From Microbacterium sp. Leaf151 (GTDB taxonomy: Bacteria; Actinomycetota; Actinomycetes; Actinomycetales; Microbacteriaceae), in assembly GCF_001424225.1 (NCBI RefSeq), contig NZ_LMOR01000003.1, forward strand, positions 189,006-253,005: 64,000 bases of DNA. Direction: 5' to 3'. Position numbers and translations under genes: made by a program. Shown here piece after piece: positions 51,445 through 59,862 of the stretch (position 1 is its first letter; each line of letters starts with the position of its first letter). The notes beneath the pieces were generated by a model, which worked only from the letters and a program-made list of their open reading frames with translations, was not told where the DNA came from and ran no database searches.

Positions 51445-53135
51445 GACCGCACCCCCGCCCCCGCCCTCGAGCGCGAAGGGTCGCATATCGCCGCCTGAAG
51501 CCCCTCCGGAGCGACGATTTCCGACCCCTCACGCGAAGGGCTGAGCTCCAGGACGCGGTCGGCGATCGCCCGCGCCGACAGACGGTGCGAGACGAGCAGC
51601 ACGCCGCGGCCGCGGTCGGCCTCGCGGCGGAGCGTCGCCCACAGGTGCGCCTCGGCGGCGGCATCCAGGGCGCTCGAGGGCTCGTCGAGCACGAGCACCG
51701 GCGCGCCCACGACCCGGGCACGGTACAGCGCGCGGGCGACACCGACGCGCTGCGCCTCGCCGCCCGAGAGGCCGGATCCACCGGCGCCTAGGACCGTGGC
51801 GGGATCGATGCCCGCGGCTCCGGCGCCGGCCAGGGCGGCGGCGATCGCGTCCGCATCGGCGTCGGATCCGAGAGCCACGTTCTCGGCCACGGTGCCCGAG
51901 ACGAGCCCCGGCCGCTGCCCGGCCCACGCCACCGACGAGCGCGCGTGCGGCACGGCGACCCCGTCGACGCGGATCTCGCCGTCGTGCGCGGCGTAGCCGA
52001 GCACGGCAGCGATCAACGATGACTTCCCCACGCCGCTCGGCCCCGTCACGAGCACGACCTCGCCCGGACCGACCGACAGCGACACCCGCGGAAGGGCGAC
52101 CCCCTCTCGGTCGACCTTCACCTCGTGGAGCTCCAGCGTCGATCCGGGCGCCGAGTCCGCGGCATCCGGGGTCGGGGCCACTTGCGCGGCGTCGAGCGCG
52201 TCGAAGATCTCCTCCGTCGCAGCAACCCCCTCCGAGGCCGCGTGGAACTGCACGCCCACCTGACGCAGCGGCAGGTACGCCTCAGGCGCCAGCAGCAGCA
52301 CGAAGAGCCCGACGAGCAGCGAGAGATCCCCCGCGAGGAGGCGGAAGCCGATCGTCACGGCGATGATGGCGACCGAGATGGATGCCAGGAACTCCAGCGC
52401 GAACCCGGAGAGGAACGACACGCGCAGCACCGTCATCGTCTCGCGCTTGTAGTCGCGCGTGATCGTCTCGATCGAGTCGGCGGCCCGGTGCTGACGGCCG
52501 AACGCCTTCAATGTGCCGAGGCCCTCGACGGTGTCGGCGAAGCGCGCCGCAAGGCGCCCGAGCGTGCGGTACTGCCGCTGCTGGACGCCGCGGGTGGCGA
52601 GACCGATCAGCACCATGAAGAGCGGGATCAGCGGGATCGTCAAGGCGACGGTGAGACCCGAGAGCGGATCGGCCAGGGCGATCGCGCCGATCAGCACAGG
52701 CATGGTGATCGCGGTGGCGACCAGTTGCGGAAGGTACCGGCCGAAGTACGCGTCCAGCGCCTCGAGGCCGTGCCCCGCGGTGAGCGAGAGCGAGGCCGTG
52801 TTCCGCCGCGCGAGCCATCCGGGACCGAGTCCGCCGACCGCCGAGACGATCGCCGCGCGCAGCTGCAGCGATGCCGCAGCGGCTCCCCGCGCCGACACGC
52901 GCTCCGAGGCCGCCATGAGGAGCCCGCGCAGAAGAACGAGGGATGCCGCGATCCCGACGTCGCCCCACAGCTCGCCGAGCGGCCGGCCCTCGATCGCCCC
53001 GACCAGCGCGTGGGTGAGCGTCCACGCGAACCCGACGACGACGCCGGTCTGCGCGAGCACGATCGCCGCGGTGACGGCGAGGAAGCCGCGGGAGGCGGTG
53101 GCGTAGCGGAGGAGCCGCGGGTCGACGGGTTTCAA
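51441..53135 (-). CDS. cydD: Thiol reductant ABC exporter subunit CydD
   Basis: This 564-residue half-transporter is the partner of CydC. Its membrane domain includes the CydD-typical GLATRGVQQRQYRTLGRLAARFADTVEGLGTLKAFGRQ, and its ATPase domain has GPSGVGKSS, LSGGEAQRVGVARAL and VLVLDEPSSALD. The start is unusual: a TTG that overlaps the cydB stop (TTGA), giving LKPVDPRLLRYATA. No ATG or GTG fits better. A very long open frame continuing upstream is out of frame with cydA and cydB and is not coding. Confidence 0.93.
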   Translation of the reverse strand: MKPVDPRLLRYATASRGFLAVTAAIVLAQTGVVVGFAWTLTHALVGAIEGRPLGELWGDVGIAASLVLLRGLLMAASERVSARGAAAASLQLRAAIVSAVGGLGPGWLARRNTASLSLTAGHGLEALDAYFGRYLPQLVATAITMPVLIGAIALADPLSGLTVALTIPLIPLFMVLIGLATRGVQQRQYRTLGRLAARFADTVEGLGTLKAFGRQHRAADSIETITRDYKRETMTVLRVSFLSGFALEFLASISVAIIAVTIGFRLLAGDLSLLVGLFVLLLAPEAYLPLRQVGVQFHAASEGVAATEEIFDALDAAQVAPTPDAADSAPGSTLELHEVKVDREGVALPRVSLSVGPGEVVLVTGPSGVGKSSLIAAVLGYAAHDGEIRVDGVAVPHARSSVAWAGQRPGLVSGTVAENVALGSDADADAIAAALAGAGAAGIDPATVLGAGGSGLSGGEAQRVGVARALYRARVVGAPVLVLDEPSSALDAAAEAHLWATLRREADRGRGVLLVSHRLSARAIADRVLELSPSREGSEIVAPEGLQAAICDPSRSRAGAGVRS

Positions 53136-54157
53136 TGCGCCACCAGCGCGGCCTTCTCGATGCGGGCGCGGGTCACGCGCTTGCGGAACACCCAGTACGT
53201 CCAGCCCTGGTAGGCCAGGATCAGCGGCAGGAAGATCAGGGCCGCCCAGCTCATGATCGTCAACGTGTAGTCGGTGCTCGAGGCGTTGTCGATCGTGAGG
53301 CTCGACCCCTCGGCCAGGGTCGAGGGCATGACGTTGGGGAAGAGGGCGAAGAAGAGCGCGGCGACGGCCGCGACGATCGTCACCGCGCCGAGGGTGAAGG
53401 CGGTGCCCTCGCGGTCGCGGGTGTTCGCGACCCAGGAGCCGACGAGAGCGAGCGCGGCCAGTCCGGACAGGCCCACCACCCCGAGGAAGAGCGGCGCGTC
53501 CGCGGCACTCGTGATCGTCCACACCAGGAACAGCGCGGCCAGGGCGATGGTGACGAGGCCGGCGCGACCGGCCAGGCGTCGGGCGTCGGCGCGCACCTGC
53601 CCGTCGGTCTTCAGCGCCACGAAGTACAGGCCGTGGAGGAAGAAGAGCGAGAGGGTCGTGAGCCCGCCCAGGATGCCGTACGGGTTCAGCAGCGTCAGCA
53701 CGGTGCCGACGTACTCGTGGTCGGCATCCAGGGGTACGCCCTGCACGATGTTCGCGAACGCGACGCCCCAGAGGAACGCGGGCACGGCGGAGCCGGCGAC
53801 GATCATGCGGTCGAAGCCGCGCTTCCATCGAAGCGAGTCGCGCTGATGGCGGTACTCGAAGGACACCCCTCGGGCGATGAGGGCCAAGAGGATCGCCAGC
53901 AGCGGCAGGTAGAACCCGCTGAACAGCGTCGCGTACCACTCCGGGAACGAGGCGAACAGGGCGGCACCGGCGACGATGACCCACGTCTCGTTGAGGTCCC
54001 ACACGGGGCCGATGGTGTTGATGATCTGCCGGCGGGCGATGTCGTCCTTGCCGAGGAAAGGGATCGACATGCCGACGCCGAAGTCGAAACCGTCGAGAAC
54101 GAAGTAGCCGACGAAGAGGAAGGCGACGATCCAGAACCAGAGGTATGCGAGGTCCAT
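53132..54157 (-). CDS. cydB: Cytochrome bd ubiquinol oxidase subunit II
   Basis: This 341-residue membrane protein has eight to nine helices and the CydB starting pattern LAYLWFWIVAFLFVGYFVLDGFDFGVG, which contains the conserved DGFD. It also has WDLNETWVIVAGAALFASFPEWYA. Together with CydA it forms the high-affinity terminal oxidase. It starts 9 bp after cydA and overlaps cydD by 4 bp. Confidence 0.98.
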   Translation of the reverse strand: MDLAYLWFWIVAFLFVGYFVLDGFDFGVGMSIPFLGKDDIARRQIINTIGPVWDLNETWVIVAGAALFASFPEWYATLFSGFYLPLLAILLALIARGVSFEYRHQRDSLRWKRGFDRMIVAGSAVPAFLWGVAFANIVQGVPLDADHEYVGTVLTLLNPYGILGGLTTLSLFFLHGLYFVALKTDGQVRADARRLAGRAGLVTIALAALFLVWTITSAADAPLFLGVVGLSGLAALALVGSWVANTRDREGTAFTLGAVTIVAAVAALFFALFPNVMPSTLAEGSSLTIDNASSTDYTLTIMSWAALIFLPLILAYQGWTYWVFRKRVTRARIEKAALVAH

Positions 54158-54166
54158 GAGGTGCTC

Positions 54167-55606
54167 CTAGTAGACCGTGGTCGGGGTGTTCTCGACGGAG
54201 TCGTCGCGCACGGCATCCGGGTCGGGCAGGGGGTCGGGGCCCTTCTGTGCGTAGGTCTTGATGAGTCCGAACTCCACGACGGCCAGGGTGGCGTACACGA
54301 GGGTGAAGGCCACGAGCGAGATGAGCACGCTCCAGCCGGGGACGCTGGGTGAGACGCCGTCCTCGGTGAGCATGAGCCCGAACACGATCCAGGGCTGACG
54401 ACCCATCTCGGTGAAGACCCAGCCGACGAGGCTGGCGAGCATCGGCAGGGGGGCGGCCCAGATGGCGACTCGCCACATCCACGGCGCGACCGGGCGGGTG
54501 GCCTTCTCGCGGGTGACCCACAGGCCCGCGACGCACACCAGCGCGGCGACGCCGCCGAGCGCGATCATCCAGCGGAACGCCCAGTAGGTGACCCACAGCA
54601 CGGGGGCGAAGTTGCCGTCCACCTGGTCGGCGAACTGGGGGAACAGCTGCTGGCTGTAGAGGGTGTTGAGGTCGTTGATGCCTTCGACGCACCCGTCGAG
54701 CGAATGGGTCGACAGCAGGCTCAGCAGGAACGGCACCCGGATCGAGAACAGCTCGCTCGTGCCGTCGGGGGTTCCGAGCGTGAAGATCGAGAACGAGGCA
54801 TCCGCTCCGCAGACGGTGTTGAAGGTCGCCTCGGCCGCGGCCATCTTCATCGGCTGGGTGGCCACCATGACCAGGCTCAGCTGGTCGCCGACGATCGCGA
54901 CGAGCACGAACGACACCACCGTCGACCACAGGCCGAAGCGCAGGGTCTTGCGCATCATGTCGGTGTTGCGTCCGCGTGACACGTGCCAGGCCGAGATGGC
55001 GACGACGATCATGGCGGCGAACATCCAGCCCGCGAAGATCGTGTGCGGGAAGGCGGCGAGGGCGACGGGGTTGGTGAGCAGGGCCCAGAAGTCGACGAGT
55101 TCGGCCCGGTGGCCCTCGGCCGACATCTGGTAGCCGACCGGGTTCTGCATGAAGGCGTTGGCGGCGATGATGAAGTACGCCGAGAGGGTGGCGCCGATCG
55201 ACGCCATCCAGATGCTCGCGAGGTGGGCGAGGCGGGGGAGCTTGTCCCACCCGAAGATCCACAGGCCGATGAAGGTCGCTTCGAGGAAGAATGCGAGCAG
55301 CCCCTCGAAGGCGAGCGGTGCGCCAAAGACATCGCCGACGAAGCGCGAGTACGCCGACCAGTTCATCCCGAACTGGAACTCCTGCACGATCCCGGTGACC
55401 ACGCCCATGGCGAAGTTGATCAGGAAGATCTTCCCGAAGAAGCGCGTGATGTGCAGCCAGCGCACGTCTCCCGTGCGGTACCAGACGGTCTGGAAGACGG
55501 CCACGATCAGCGACATCCCCAGCGTCAGGGGCACGAACAGGAAGTGATACAGCGTCGTCAACCCGAACTGCCAGCGGGCGAGGGCGAGGGGGTCGAGCCA
55601 CTCCAT
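54167..55606 (-). CDS. cydA: Cytochrome bd ubiquinol oxidase subunit I
   Basis: This 479-residue subunit carries hemes b558, b595 and d. It has ARWQFGLTTLYHFLFVPLTLGMS with the His near residue 19, FGMNWSAYSRFVGDVFG, and the quinol/heme motif GRQPWIVFGLM. The loop region is short, as in the short-Q-loop class. The ATG at 55606 is chosen because GATCGGAGG precedes it; the 14-residue extension reads across the operator. It heads the cydABDC operon, which serves respiration at low oxygen. Confidence 0.97.
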   Translation of the reverse strand: MEWLDPLALARWQFGLTTLYHFLFVPLTLGMSLIVAVFQTVWYRTGDVRWLHITRFFGKIFLINFAMGVVTGIVQEFQFGMNWSAYSRFVGDVFGAPLAFEGLLAFFLEATFIGLWIFGWDKLPRLAHLASIWMASIGATLSAYFIIAANAFMQNPVGYQMSAEGHRAELVDFWALLTNPVALAAFPHTIFAGWMFAAMIVVAISAWHVSRGRNTDMMRKTLRFGLWSTVVSFVLVAIVGDQLSLVMVATQPMKMAAAEATFNTVCGADASFSIFTLGTPDGTSELFSIRVPFLLSLLSTHSLDGCVEGINDLNTLYSQQLFPQFADQVDGNFAPVLWVTYWAFRWMIALGGVAALVCVAGLWVTREKATRPVAPWMWRVAIWAAPLPMLASLVGWVFTEMGRQPWIVFGLMLTEDGVSPSVPGWSVLISLVAFTLVYATLAVVEFGLIKTYAQKGPDPLPDPDAVRDDSVENTPTTVY

Positions 55607-55632
55607 CGGGAGCCTCCGATCAAACCGGATTG

Positions 55633-55652
55633 TGTGGTCAGACCACATGGTA
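55633..55652 (-). promoter_or_regulatory. cydA promoter -10 and palindromic operator
   Basis: TGTGGTC and GACCACA arms (55633-55647) flank one base and form an imperfect palindrome. On the minus strand TACCAT (55647-55652) is a plausible -10 just before it, so a bound repressor would cover the cydA start point. TGGTCNGACCA is also the pattern of many GntR/FadR-type operators. The 92-bp gap to the padR gene makes PadR another candidate. Confidence 0.6.
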
Positions 55653-55698
55653 CGCCGGGGTTCTGCGGCGCGTCGGGGGATCCCTCGGCATCGAACGA

Positions 55699-55704
55699 TA
55701 TACT
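55699..55704 (+). promoter_or_regulatory. -10 box of the padR gene
   Basis: TATACT lies 34 bp before the GTG start, giving a short leader with CCAGGAGG as ribosome site. Confidence 0.5.
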
Positions 55705-55738
55705 GGGCAAGTCATTTCCGACCCGCCAGGAGGCGTCC

Positions 55739-56284
55739 GTGTCCGTCCGTCAGAGCCTGCTCGCGATCCTCGATCGCGGCGCCTGCTACGGCTCCCAGCT
55801 GCGCGCCGAGTACGAGCGGCGCACGGGCGCGCGGGTCAACGTCGGGCAGGTGTACACGACGCTCGAGCGCCTCGAGCGCGACGGGCTGGTGACCGGCGCC
55901 GGCGTCGACGACGAGGCGCGCGTGCTGTGGGAGCCGACAGAAGCCGGGCGCATCGAGGCCCGCGCGTGGCTGTCCACCGCATCGCTCGCCGAGGGACGCG
56001 ACGACGTCGCGCTGAAGATCGCCCTGGCGGTGACGCTGCCGGGTGCCGACATCAACGGCATCCTGTCCATCCAGCGCGCGGCCGTTCGTGCGGCTCTGGC
56101 CGATTCCGAGACCGAAGACCCGGATGCCCTGCCCGCGGCGATCGTGCGTGCGGCCCGGCGCGCGCGGCTCGACGCCGACCTGCGATGGCTCGACGAGGTC
56201 GCGGCGCTCACGGCCGGGGCGACCCCGTTCGGGCTGTCCGAGGACCGCCCTCGTCGCGGCCGACCGGCCCGCTCAGGCGGGTAG
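55739..56284 (+). CDS. PadR-family transcriptional regulator
   Basis: This 181-residue protein has a PadR winged helix: SVRQSLLAILDRGACYGSQLRAEYE, then VNVGQVYTTLERLERDGLV and a C-terminal Vir-type dimerisation helix. The GTG start has CCAGGAGG upstream. Its gene is divergent from cydA, so it may regulate the cydABDC operon in response to an unknown signal; the family often controls efflux or stress genes. The C-terminal tail (about 15 residues) is basic and proline-rich. Confidence 0.93.
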   Translation: MSVRQSLLAILDRGACYGSQLRAEYERRTGARVNVGQVYTTLERLERDGLVTGAGVDDEARVLWEPTEAGRIEARAWLSTASLAEGRDDVALKIALAVTLPGADINGILSIQRAAVRAALADSETEDPDALPAAIVRAARRARLDADLRWLDEVAALTAGATPFGLSEDRPRRGRPARSGG

Positions 56285-56384
56285 TGCACGGCTAACGCGG
56301 TCGTGAGGATCCGTCAAGCCCGGCACCCTTCTCGGCTCGACGCTCCATTCTGAGAACACCCCGGAAGACCGAAGGAGTTCTCGA

Positions 56385-56675
56385 ATGGTCATGGAAGCAC
56401 CGCTCAGCCGCCGGGGTTCGTCGAAGGCAGCCCGTCCCCACGTTTCCGGTCCCGTTCCCACGGTGTCGACCGCGGTGTCGACGGAGATCCCCTGGACGCG
56501 TATCGACCTCGATCTCTACGAGGTCAGCCGCGAGGGGTACATCGTCGGGTACGTCGAGGTCGTCGGTCCGGTGTTCGTCGCCCTGGGGGGACCGCGGTAC
56601 GACCGCGCGGTCGAGGTGTCGCAACACGTCACCTTCCACGCGGCCGTCGACGTGCTCGTTCGCCGCGTGCTCTGA
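56385..56675 (+). CDS. Hypothetical protein, 96 residues
   Basis: The protein has a disordered N-terminal third rich in S, R, P, T and V, then a compact part (WTRIDLDLYEVSREGYIVGYVEVVGPVFVALGG) that looks like beta strands, ending in VLVRRVL. It matches no family I recognise. GAAGGAG before the ATG at good spacing, and the codon usage, support it as a real gene. It lies between the padR and copZ-like genes; no operon partner is evident. Confidence 0.72.
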   Translation: MVMEAPLSRRGSSKAARPHVSGPVPTVSTAVSTEIPWTRIDLDLYEVSREGYIVGYVEVVGPVFVALGGPRYDRAVEVSQHVTFHAAVDVLVRRVL

Positions 56676-56735
56676 CGTCGGCACGCGTCCGCTCGACGCG
56701 CGCAGGACCCCTGGGCCGCGCCGGCGCGCGGCCGC

Positions 56736-57065
56736 TCAGCGCGCGAGTGTGTAACCGGCCTCGTCGATCGCCGCCGCGAGGTCGTTCTCGCTCGCCGCCC
56801 CCGTCGATGCGATGCGTACCACCGAAACGCCTCCGTCGTGCAGCTCGACGTCGACGACTTCGACGCCGTCGAGCGCGGTCAGCTCTTCGGTGACCGCGCG
56901 CACGCAGTGGCCACACGTCATGCCCTCGACGCGGAGCTCGCTCGTCGCGGCCTGCGTCGTCGGCGTGGATGCCACGCCCCCGGCGCCGCACCCGCACCCG
57001 TCGCCGCATCCGCCGGACGCGGGAGTCGTGGCGGTCAGGCCGAGGTCGATACGCTGCTCGGTCAT
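56736..57065 (-). CDS. Heavy-metal-associated (CopZ-like) protein
   Basis: This 109-residue protein has an HMA domain with the copper-binding motif MTCGHC at residues 49-54. An N-terminal Cys/Gly-rich stretch (GGCGDGCGCGAGG, residues 18-30) may bind extra metal. HMA proteins of this size are copper chaperones. AAGGAGACTCCT precedes the ATG. The gene follows the csoR-type gene by 11 bp in one operon, which supports a copper role. No CopA ATPase is in the window. Confidence 0.94.
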   Translation of the reverse strand: MTEQRIDLGLTATTPASGGCGDGCGCGAGGVASTPTTQAATSELRVEGMTCGHCVRAVTEELTALDGVEVVDVELHDGGVSVVRIASTGAASENDLAAAIDEAGYTLAR

Positions 57066-57076
57066 AGGAGTCTCCT

Positions 57077-57358
57077 TCACGAACGGACCAGCCGGGCGAT
57101 GGCCTGGTTGGCTTCTTTCAGTTTCTCTTCGGCGACGGGCCCGCCCTGGGCCGCAGCCTCGGCGACGCAGTGCGACAGATGGTCGTCGAGTAGCGAGAGG
57201 GCGACGTTCTCGAGAGCCTTGGTCACCGCTGACACCTGGGTGAGGATGTCGATGCAGTACTGGTCGTCGTCCACCATGCGCGCGATGCCGCGCACCTGTC
57301 CCTCCGCGCGGCGGAGGCGCTTCAAGAGGTCGTCTTTGTTGCCCTCGTATCCGTGCAT
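57077..57358 (-). CDS. csoR: CsoR-family copper-sensing repressor
   Basis: This 93-residue DUF156 protein has the Cu(I) ligand set C35, H60 and C64 (QYCIDIL and HLSHC) characteristic of CsoR. The N-terminus has LLKRLRRAEGQVRGIARMVDDD. The protein leaves its operator on binding Cu(I). The operator (57369-57385) sits directly before the gene and covers the promoter, so the repressor autoregulates the csoR-copZ operon. Confidence 0.96.
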   Translation of the reverse strand: MHGYEGNKDDLLKRLRRAEGQVRGIARMVDDDQYCIDILTQVSAVTKALENVALSLLDDHLSHCVAEAAAQGGPVAEEKLKEANQAIARLVRS

Positions 57359-57365
57359 GGCGGCA

Positions 57366-57385
57366 ATGATACCCCCGTGGGGTAT
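57366..57385 (-). promoter_or_regulatory. CsoR operator overlapping a leaderless csoR promoter
   Basis: ATACCCCCGTGGGGTAT (57369-57385) is a 7-3-7 palindrome with the GC-tract pattern of CsoR operators. On the minus strand TATCAT (57366-57371) is a good -10 exactly 7 bp before the ATG, predicting a leaderless csoR mRNA with the operator in the -10/-35 spacer. Confidence 0.85.
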
Positions 57386-57466
57386 GCCTTACGTCGTCCC
57401 TCATTCTGTCAACCCCCTCGGTTCCCGACTCCCGACGAGAGATGCTCGGGACGTCAGGAGGTCGAC

Positions 57467-57502
57467 ATGCACAATCGTCGTACCCGTGGTGGTCGGAGAT
57501 GA
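57467..57502 (+). CDS. Possible 11-residue leader peptide
   Basis: An ATG with a consensus AGGAGG 5 bp upstream starts an 11-codon frame encoding MHNRRTRGGRR. Its stop overlaps the ATG of a second small frame (ATGA, 57499). Five of eleven residues are Arg, which could allow ribosome pausing. No known leader-peptide family is recognised. Confidence rests on the strong ribosome site alone. Confidence 0.35.
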   Translation: MHNRRTRGGRR

Positions 57503-57589
57503 CCACCGAACCTTTCCCTACCGGACCACATCCCCCCGTGCGCATCCCGGCTTTGCCCCCGCTGCGCTCTCAGCGGAGACAATCGGAGG

Positions 57590-57949
57590 ATGACGAGAAC
57601 GCTGGCGGCACTGCCGGGCGCCGCGCGGAGGCTGTGCCTGAGCAGAAGAAACGGCGAGATCTGCACCCGTGAGGACGGCCACCGCGGCCTCCACCACCGC
57701 ACGGGCGGACGTCTGCTGTGGAGCGATCTGCAGGCCGACCCGCCCGCGTGCACCGGGGCGGGGGAGACGGCGGCGCCGGCTCCCACCCTGCCCGACGGTT
57801 ATCCCGGCGGGCGAGCGCTCTGCCCGGTCTGCTGGGCGTTCGTCGTGCCCGTGAACGGTGTGCTCGCCGCGCACGACTCATGGCGCGGCGACGAGACGCG
57901 TGAAGAGGCCGACCGGCGGCGGGACTGGTTCAACAGCTTCGGCTGGTGA
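57590..57949 (+). CDS. Hypothetical protein with Cys/His pairs, 119 residues
   Basis: The protein has a Cys/His-rich pattern: LCLSRRNGEICTREDGHRGLHHR near residues 15-37 and ALCPVCWAFVV near 76-86. The CPVC pair with an upstream Cys suggests a zinc-ribbon. The rest is hydrophilic. No function is known to me. The ATG directly follows GGAGG, too close for a ribosome site, but GACAAT lies 6 bp before it, so the message may be leaderless. It is convergent with the ABC ATPase gene. Confidence 0.7.
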   Translation: MTRTLAALPGAARRLCLSRRNGEICTREDGHRGLHHRTGGRLLWSDLQADPPACTGAGETAAPAPTLPDGYPGGRALCPVCWAFVVPVNGVLAAHDSWRGDETREEADRRRDWFNSFGW

Positions 57950-57966
57950 AGTCCACCGCGCCGGGT

Positions 57967-58659
57967 TCAGACCGGCGCGGCGACGAGGCGGGCCCGTCCG
58001 TCGACGACCTCCACCGTCTCATCGAGCGTCCCCGCGTGCACGAGGTCGTGGGTGACGAGAAGCGTCGCCGTCTCCCGCTCGCGGGTCAGGCGGGCGATCA
58101 GCGCCATGATCTCGGCGCCGCGTGCCGTGTCGAGCGCACTCGTCGGCTCGTCGACGAGCAGCACGCGCGGGTCGTGCACGAGCGCGCGGGCGATGGCGAC
58201 GCGTTGGCGCTGCCCGCCCGACAGCTGGGCGGGTCGGCGATCGCCGTGGGCGCCGAGGCCCACGGCATCCAGCAGCTCGTCGACGCGTCCGCGGACCTCG
58301 GCGCGCCGCTCCCGTCGGCCCCGCCCGCCGAGCTCGGCCATCACGCGCAGCTGCTCGCGGACGGTGAGGGCGGGCAGGAGCTGCGGCTGCTGGAAGACGA
58401 TTCCGATGCGCTCGCGGCGGAGGGTCGTGCGCCCCGCGGCGCTGAGGTCGGTGGCATCCACGCCGTCGACGACGACGCGGCCGGAGTCGGGACGCACCAG
58501 GGTGGCGGCGAGGGCGAGAAGGCTCGATTTGCCGGAGCCCGAGGGGCCGGTGATCCCGGTGAGGACCCCCGGGCGGCCCTCGAGCGTGACGTGGTCGACC
58601 GCGGTGACGCGCGCATCGCCGTCGGGATAGGTGAGGGTGACGTCGTCGAGAAGGATCAT
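57967..58659 (-). CDS. ABC exporter ATP-binding protein (LolD/MacB type)
   Basis: This 230-residue ATPase has Walker A GPSGSGKSS near residue 38, signature LSGGQRQRVAIARAL, Walker B VLLVDEPTSALD and the switch VTHDLVHA. The group works with FtsX-like permeases in lipoprotein, peptide or drug export. It overlaps the FtsX-type gene upstream by 4 bp (ATGA). The pair is divergent from a two-component system that may control it. Confidence 0.93.
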   Translation of the reverse strand: MILLDDVTLTYPDGDARVTAVDHVTLEGRPGVLTGITGPSGSGKSSLLALAATLVRPDSGRVVVDGVDATDLSAAGRTTLRRERIGIVFQQPQLLPALTVREQLRVMAELGGRGRRERRAEVRGRVDELLDAVGLGAHGDRRPAQLSGGQRQRVAIARALVHDPRVLLVDEPTSALDTARGAEIMALIARLTRERETATLLVTHDLVHAGTLDETVEVVDGRARLVAAPV

Positions 58660-59717
58660 CGTGTGCTCCCGAGAGCGGTGAGGGGGTCGGAGTTGGTGAC
58701 GGTGCGCAGCGACACGGCCGCACCGATCAGTCCCAGCGCGATCATGACGAGCGCGGGGGCGAGGGTCGTGAGCGGACCGAGGACGAACGGCAGCGCTCCG
58801 CCGGCGAGCGCCCCGAGGGCCGCGGTGAGCCCGATGCCGACCCCGACCCCCAGCACGAGCACGACGAGGGCCTGACCGAGCGCGTCGCGCATGAGCGCCG
58901 GGGTGCTCGCCCCGAGGGCCTTCAGCACGGCGATGTCACCCGCCCGTTGCATGGTCCAGACCGTGAAGAACGCCCCGACCACGAGCGCCGAGACGCCGAA
59001 GAGCATCGCGATCATCAGGGCCAGCGAACCGATCTCGGAGCGGAAGGTGGGCAACGCCGACAGGCTCGAGAGCGGGGTGGATGCCACCGTGCCGGTGTCG
59101 GCGGCCACGGTGTCCCACGCGGGTTCCCCCGACACGGCGAGCACGGTCGCGGTACCCGTGCCGCCGAGGCGTTCGTCGAGCGCGCGCCAGGCCGACGGGG
59201 TGAGAGAGACGACCGGGGTGTGGCTGTACGAGAGGTCGTCGCCGATCGCCGAGATCGCATAGGTCGACCCCGCGACCGCGACCGTGTCGCCGACGGCGGC
59301 TCCCAGCGTCTCGGCGGCTCCCGCCGAGAGCACGACCTCGCCGTCGCGGGTGGGGGCGGGGAAGCGGGTCCCCGCGTCGATGCCGAAGAGCGCGACGGCG
59401 CTCGCGGCCCCCGGGCCCTCGGCGCGTGTCTGCCGGATACCGACCGCGTCGACGCGATCGACGCCCGCGGCGTCTCGCCACGCGGCGACCGTGGCGTCGT
59501 CGATCGCCGAGTCGGCGAAGGTGGCCGCGGCGTCCCCGTCGGGCTGCAGCACGAGCCGGTCACCGGGCAGCGCCAGCACGGCCGAGACGTTCTGCGCGGC
59601 GAGTCCCCCGGTGAGCCCCGAGAGGAAGCCGACGAGCAGGGTGATGAGGGCGACGACCGCCCCGATGAGGGCGAATCGCCCGCGGGCGAACCGCAGATCG
59701 CGCCATGCGACGTACAC
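58656..59717 (-). CDS. FtsX-like ABC permease (MacB/LolE type)
   Basis: This 353-residue protein has the FtsX layout: one N-terminal helix (FALIGAVVALITLLVGFLSGL), a large extracytoplasmic domain (about 50-215) and three C-terminal helices, of which the first has LALMIAMLFGVSALVVGAFFTVW. The GTG start is preceded by the strong site GGAAGGAGG, so an 88-residue in-frame extension is discarded. Its ATPase gene overlaps the end. Substrate unknown; antimicrobial peptide or drug export is plausible given the linked two-component genes. Confidence 0.92.
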   Translation of the reverse strand: MYVAWRDLRFARGRFALIGAVVALITLLVGFLSGLTGGLAAQNVSAVLALPGDRLVLQPDGDAAATFADSAIDDATVAAWRDAAGVDRVDAVGIRQTRAEGPGAASAVALFGIDAGTRFPAPTRDGEVVLSAGAAETLGAAVGDTVAVAGSTYAISAIGDDLSYSHTPVVSLTPSAWRALDERLGGTGTATVLAVSGEPAWDTVAADTGTVASTPLSSLSALPTFRSEIGSLALMIAMLFGVSALVVGAFFTVWTMQRAGDIAVLKALGASTPALMRDALGQALVVLVLGVGVGIGLTAALGALAGGALPFVLGPLTTLAPALVMIALGLIGAAVSLRTVTNSDPLTALGSTR

Positions 59718-59862
59718 GTCGCCTCCTTCCGCCGGTGGATCTCGCCGGCTTCCCCCAGCCTCGTGGTGAGGCGTCGGCGGGTCATCGGCGGCCCGGGCGA
59801 ACTCCCTCTCCACCTTTCGGATGATCCGCCGGGGCCGCGGCATCCGTAGCCTGGACTCCGAC

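Noticed and set aside
53136..55601. Upstream extension of the cydD frame to about 1386 codons
   Set aside because: It runs through cydB and cydA in a wrong frame; the TTG at 53135 gives the correct CydD length.
57442..57672. Open frame beginning MLGTSGG and an internal ATG at 57499
   Set aside because: It overlaps the better-supported gene at 57590 in another frame and has no recognisable motif.
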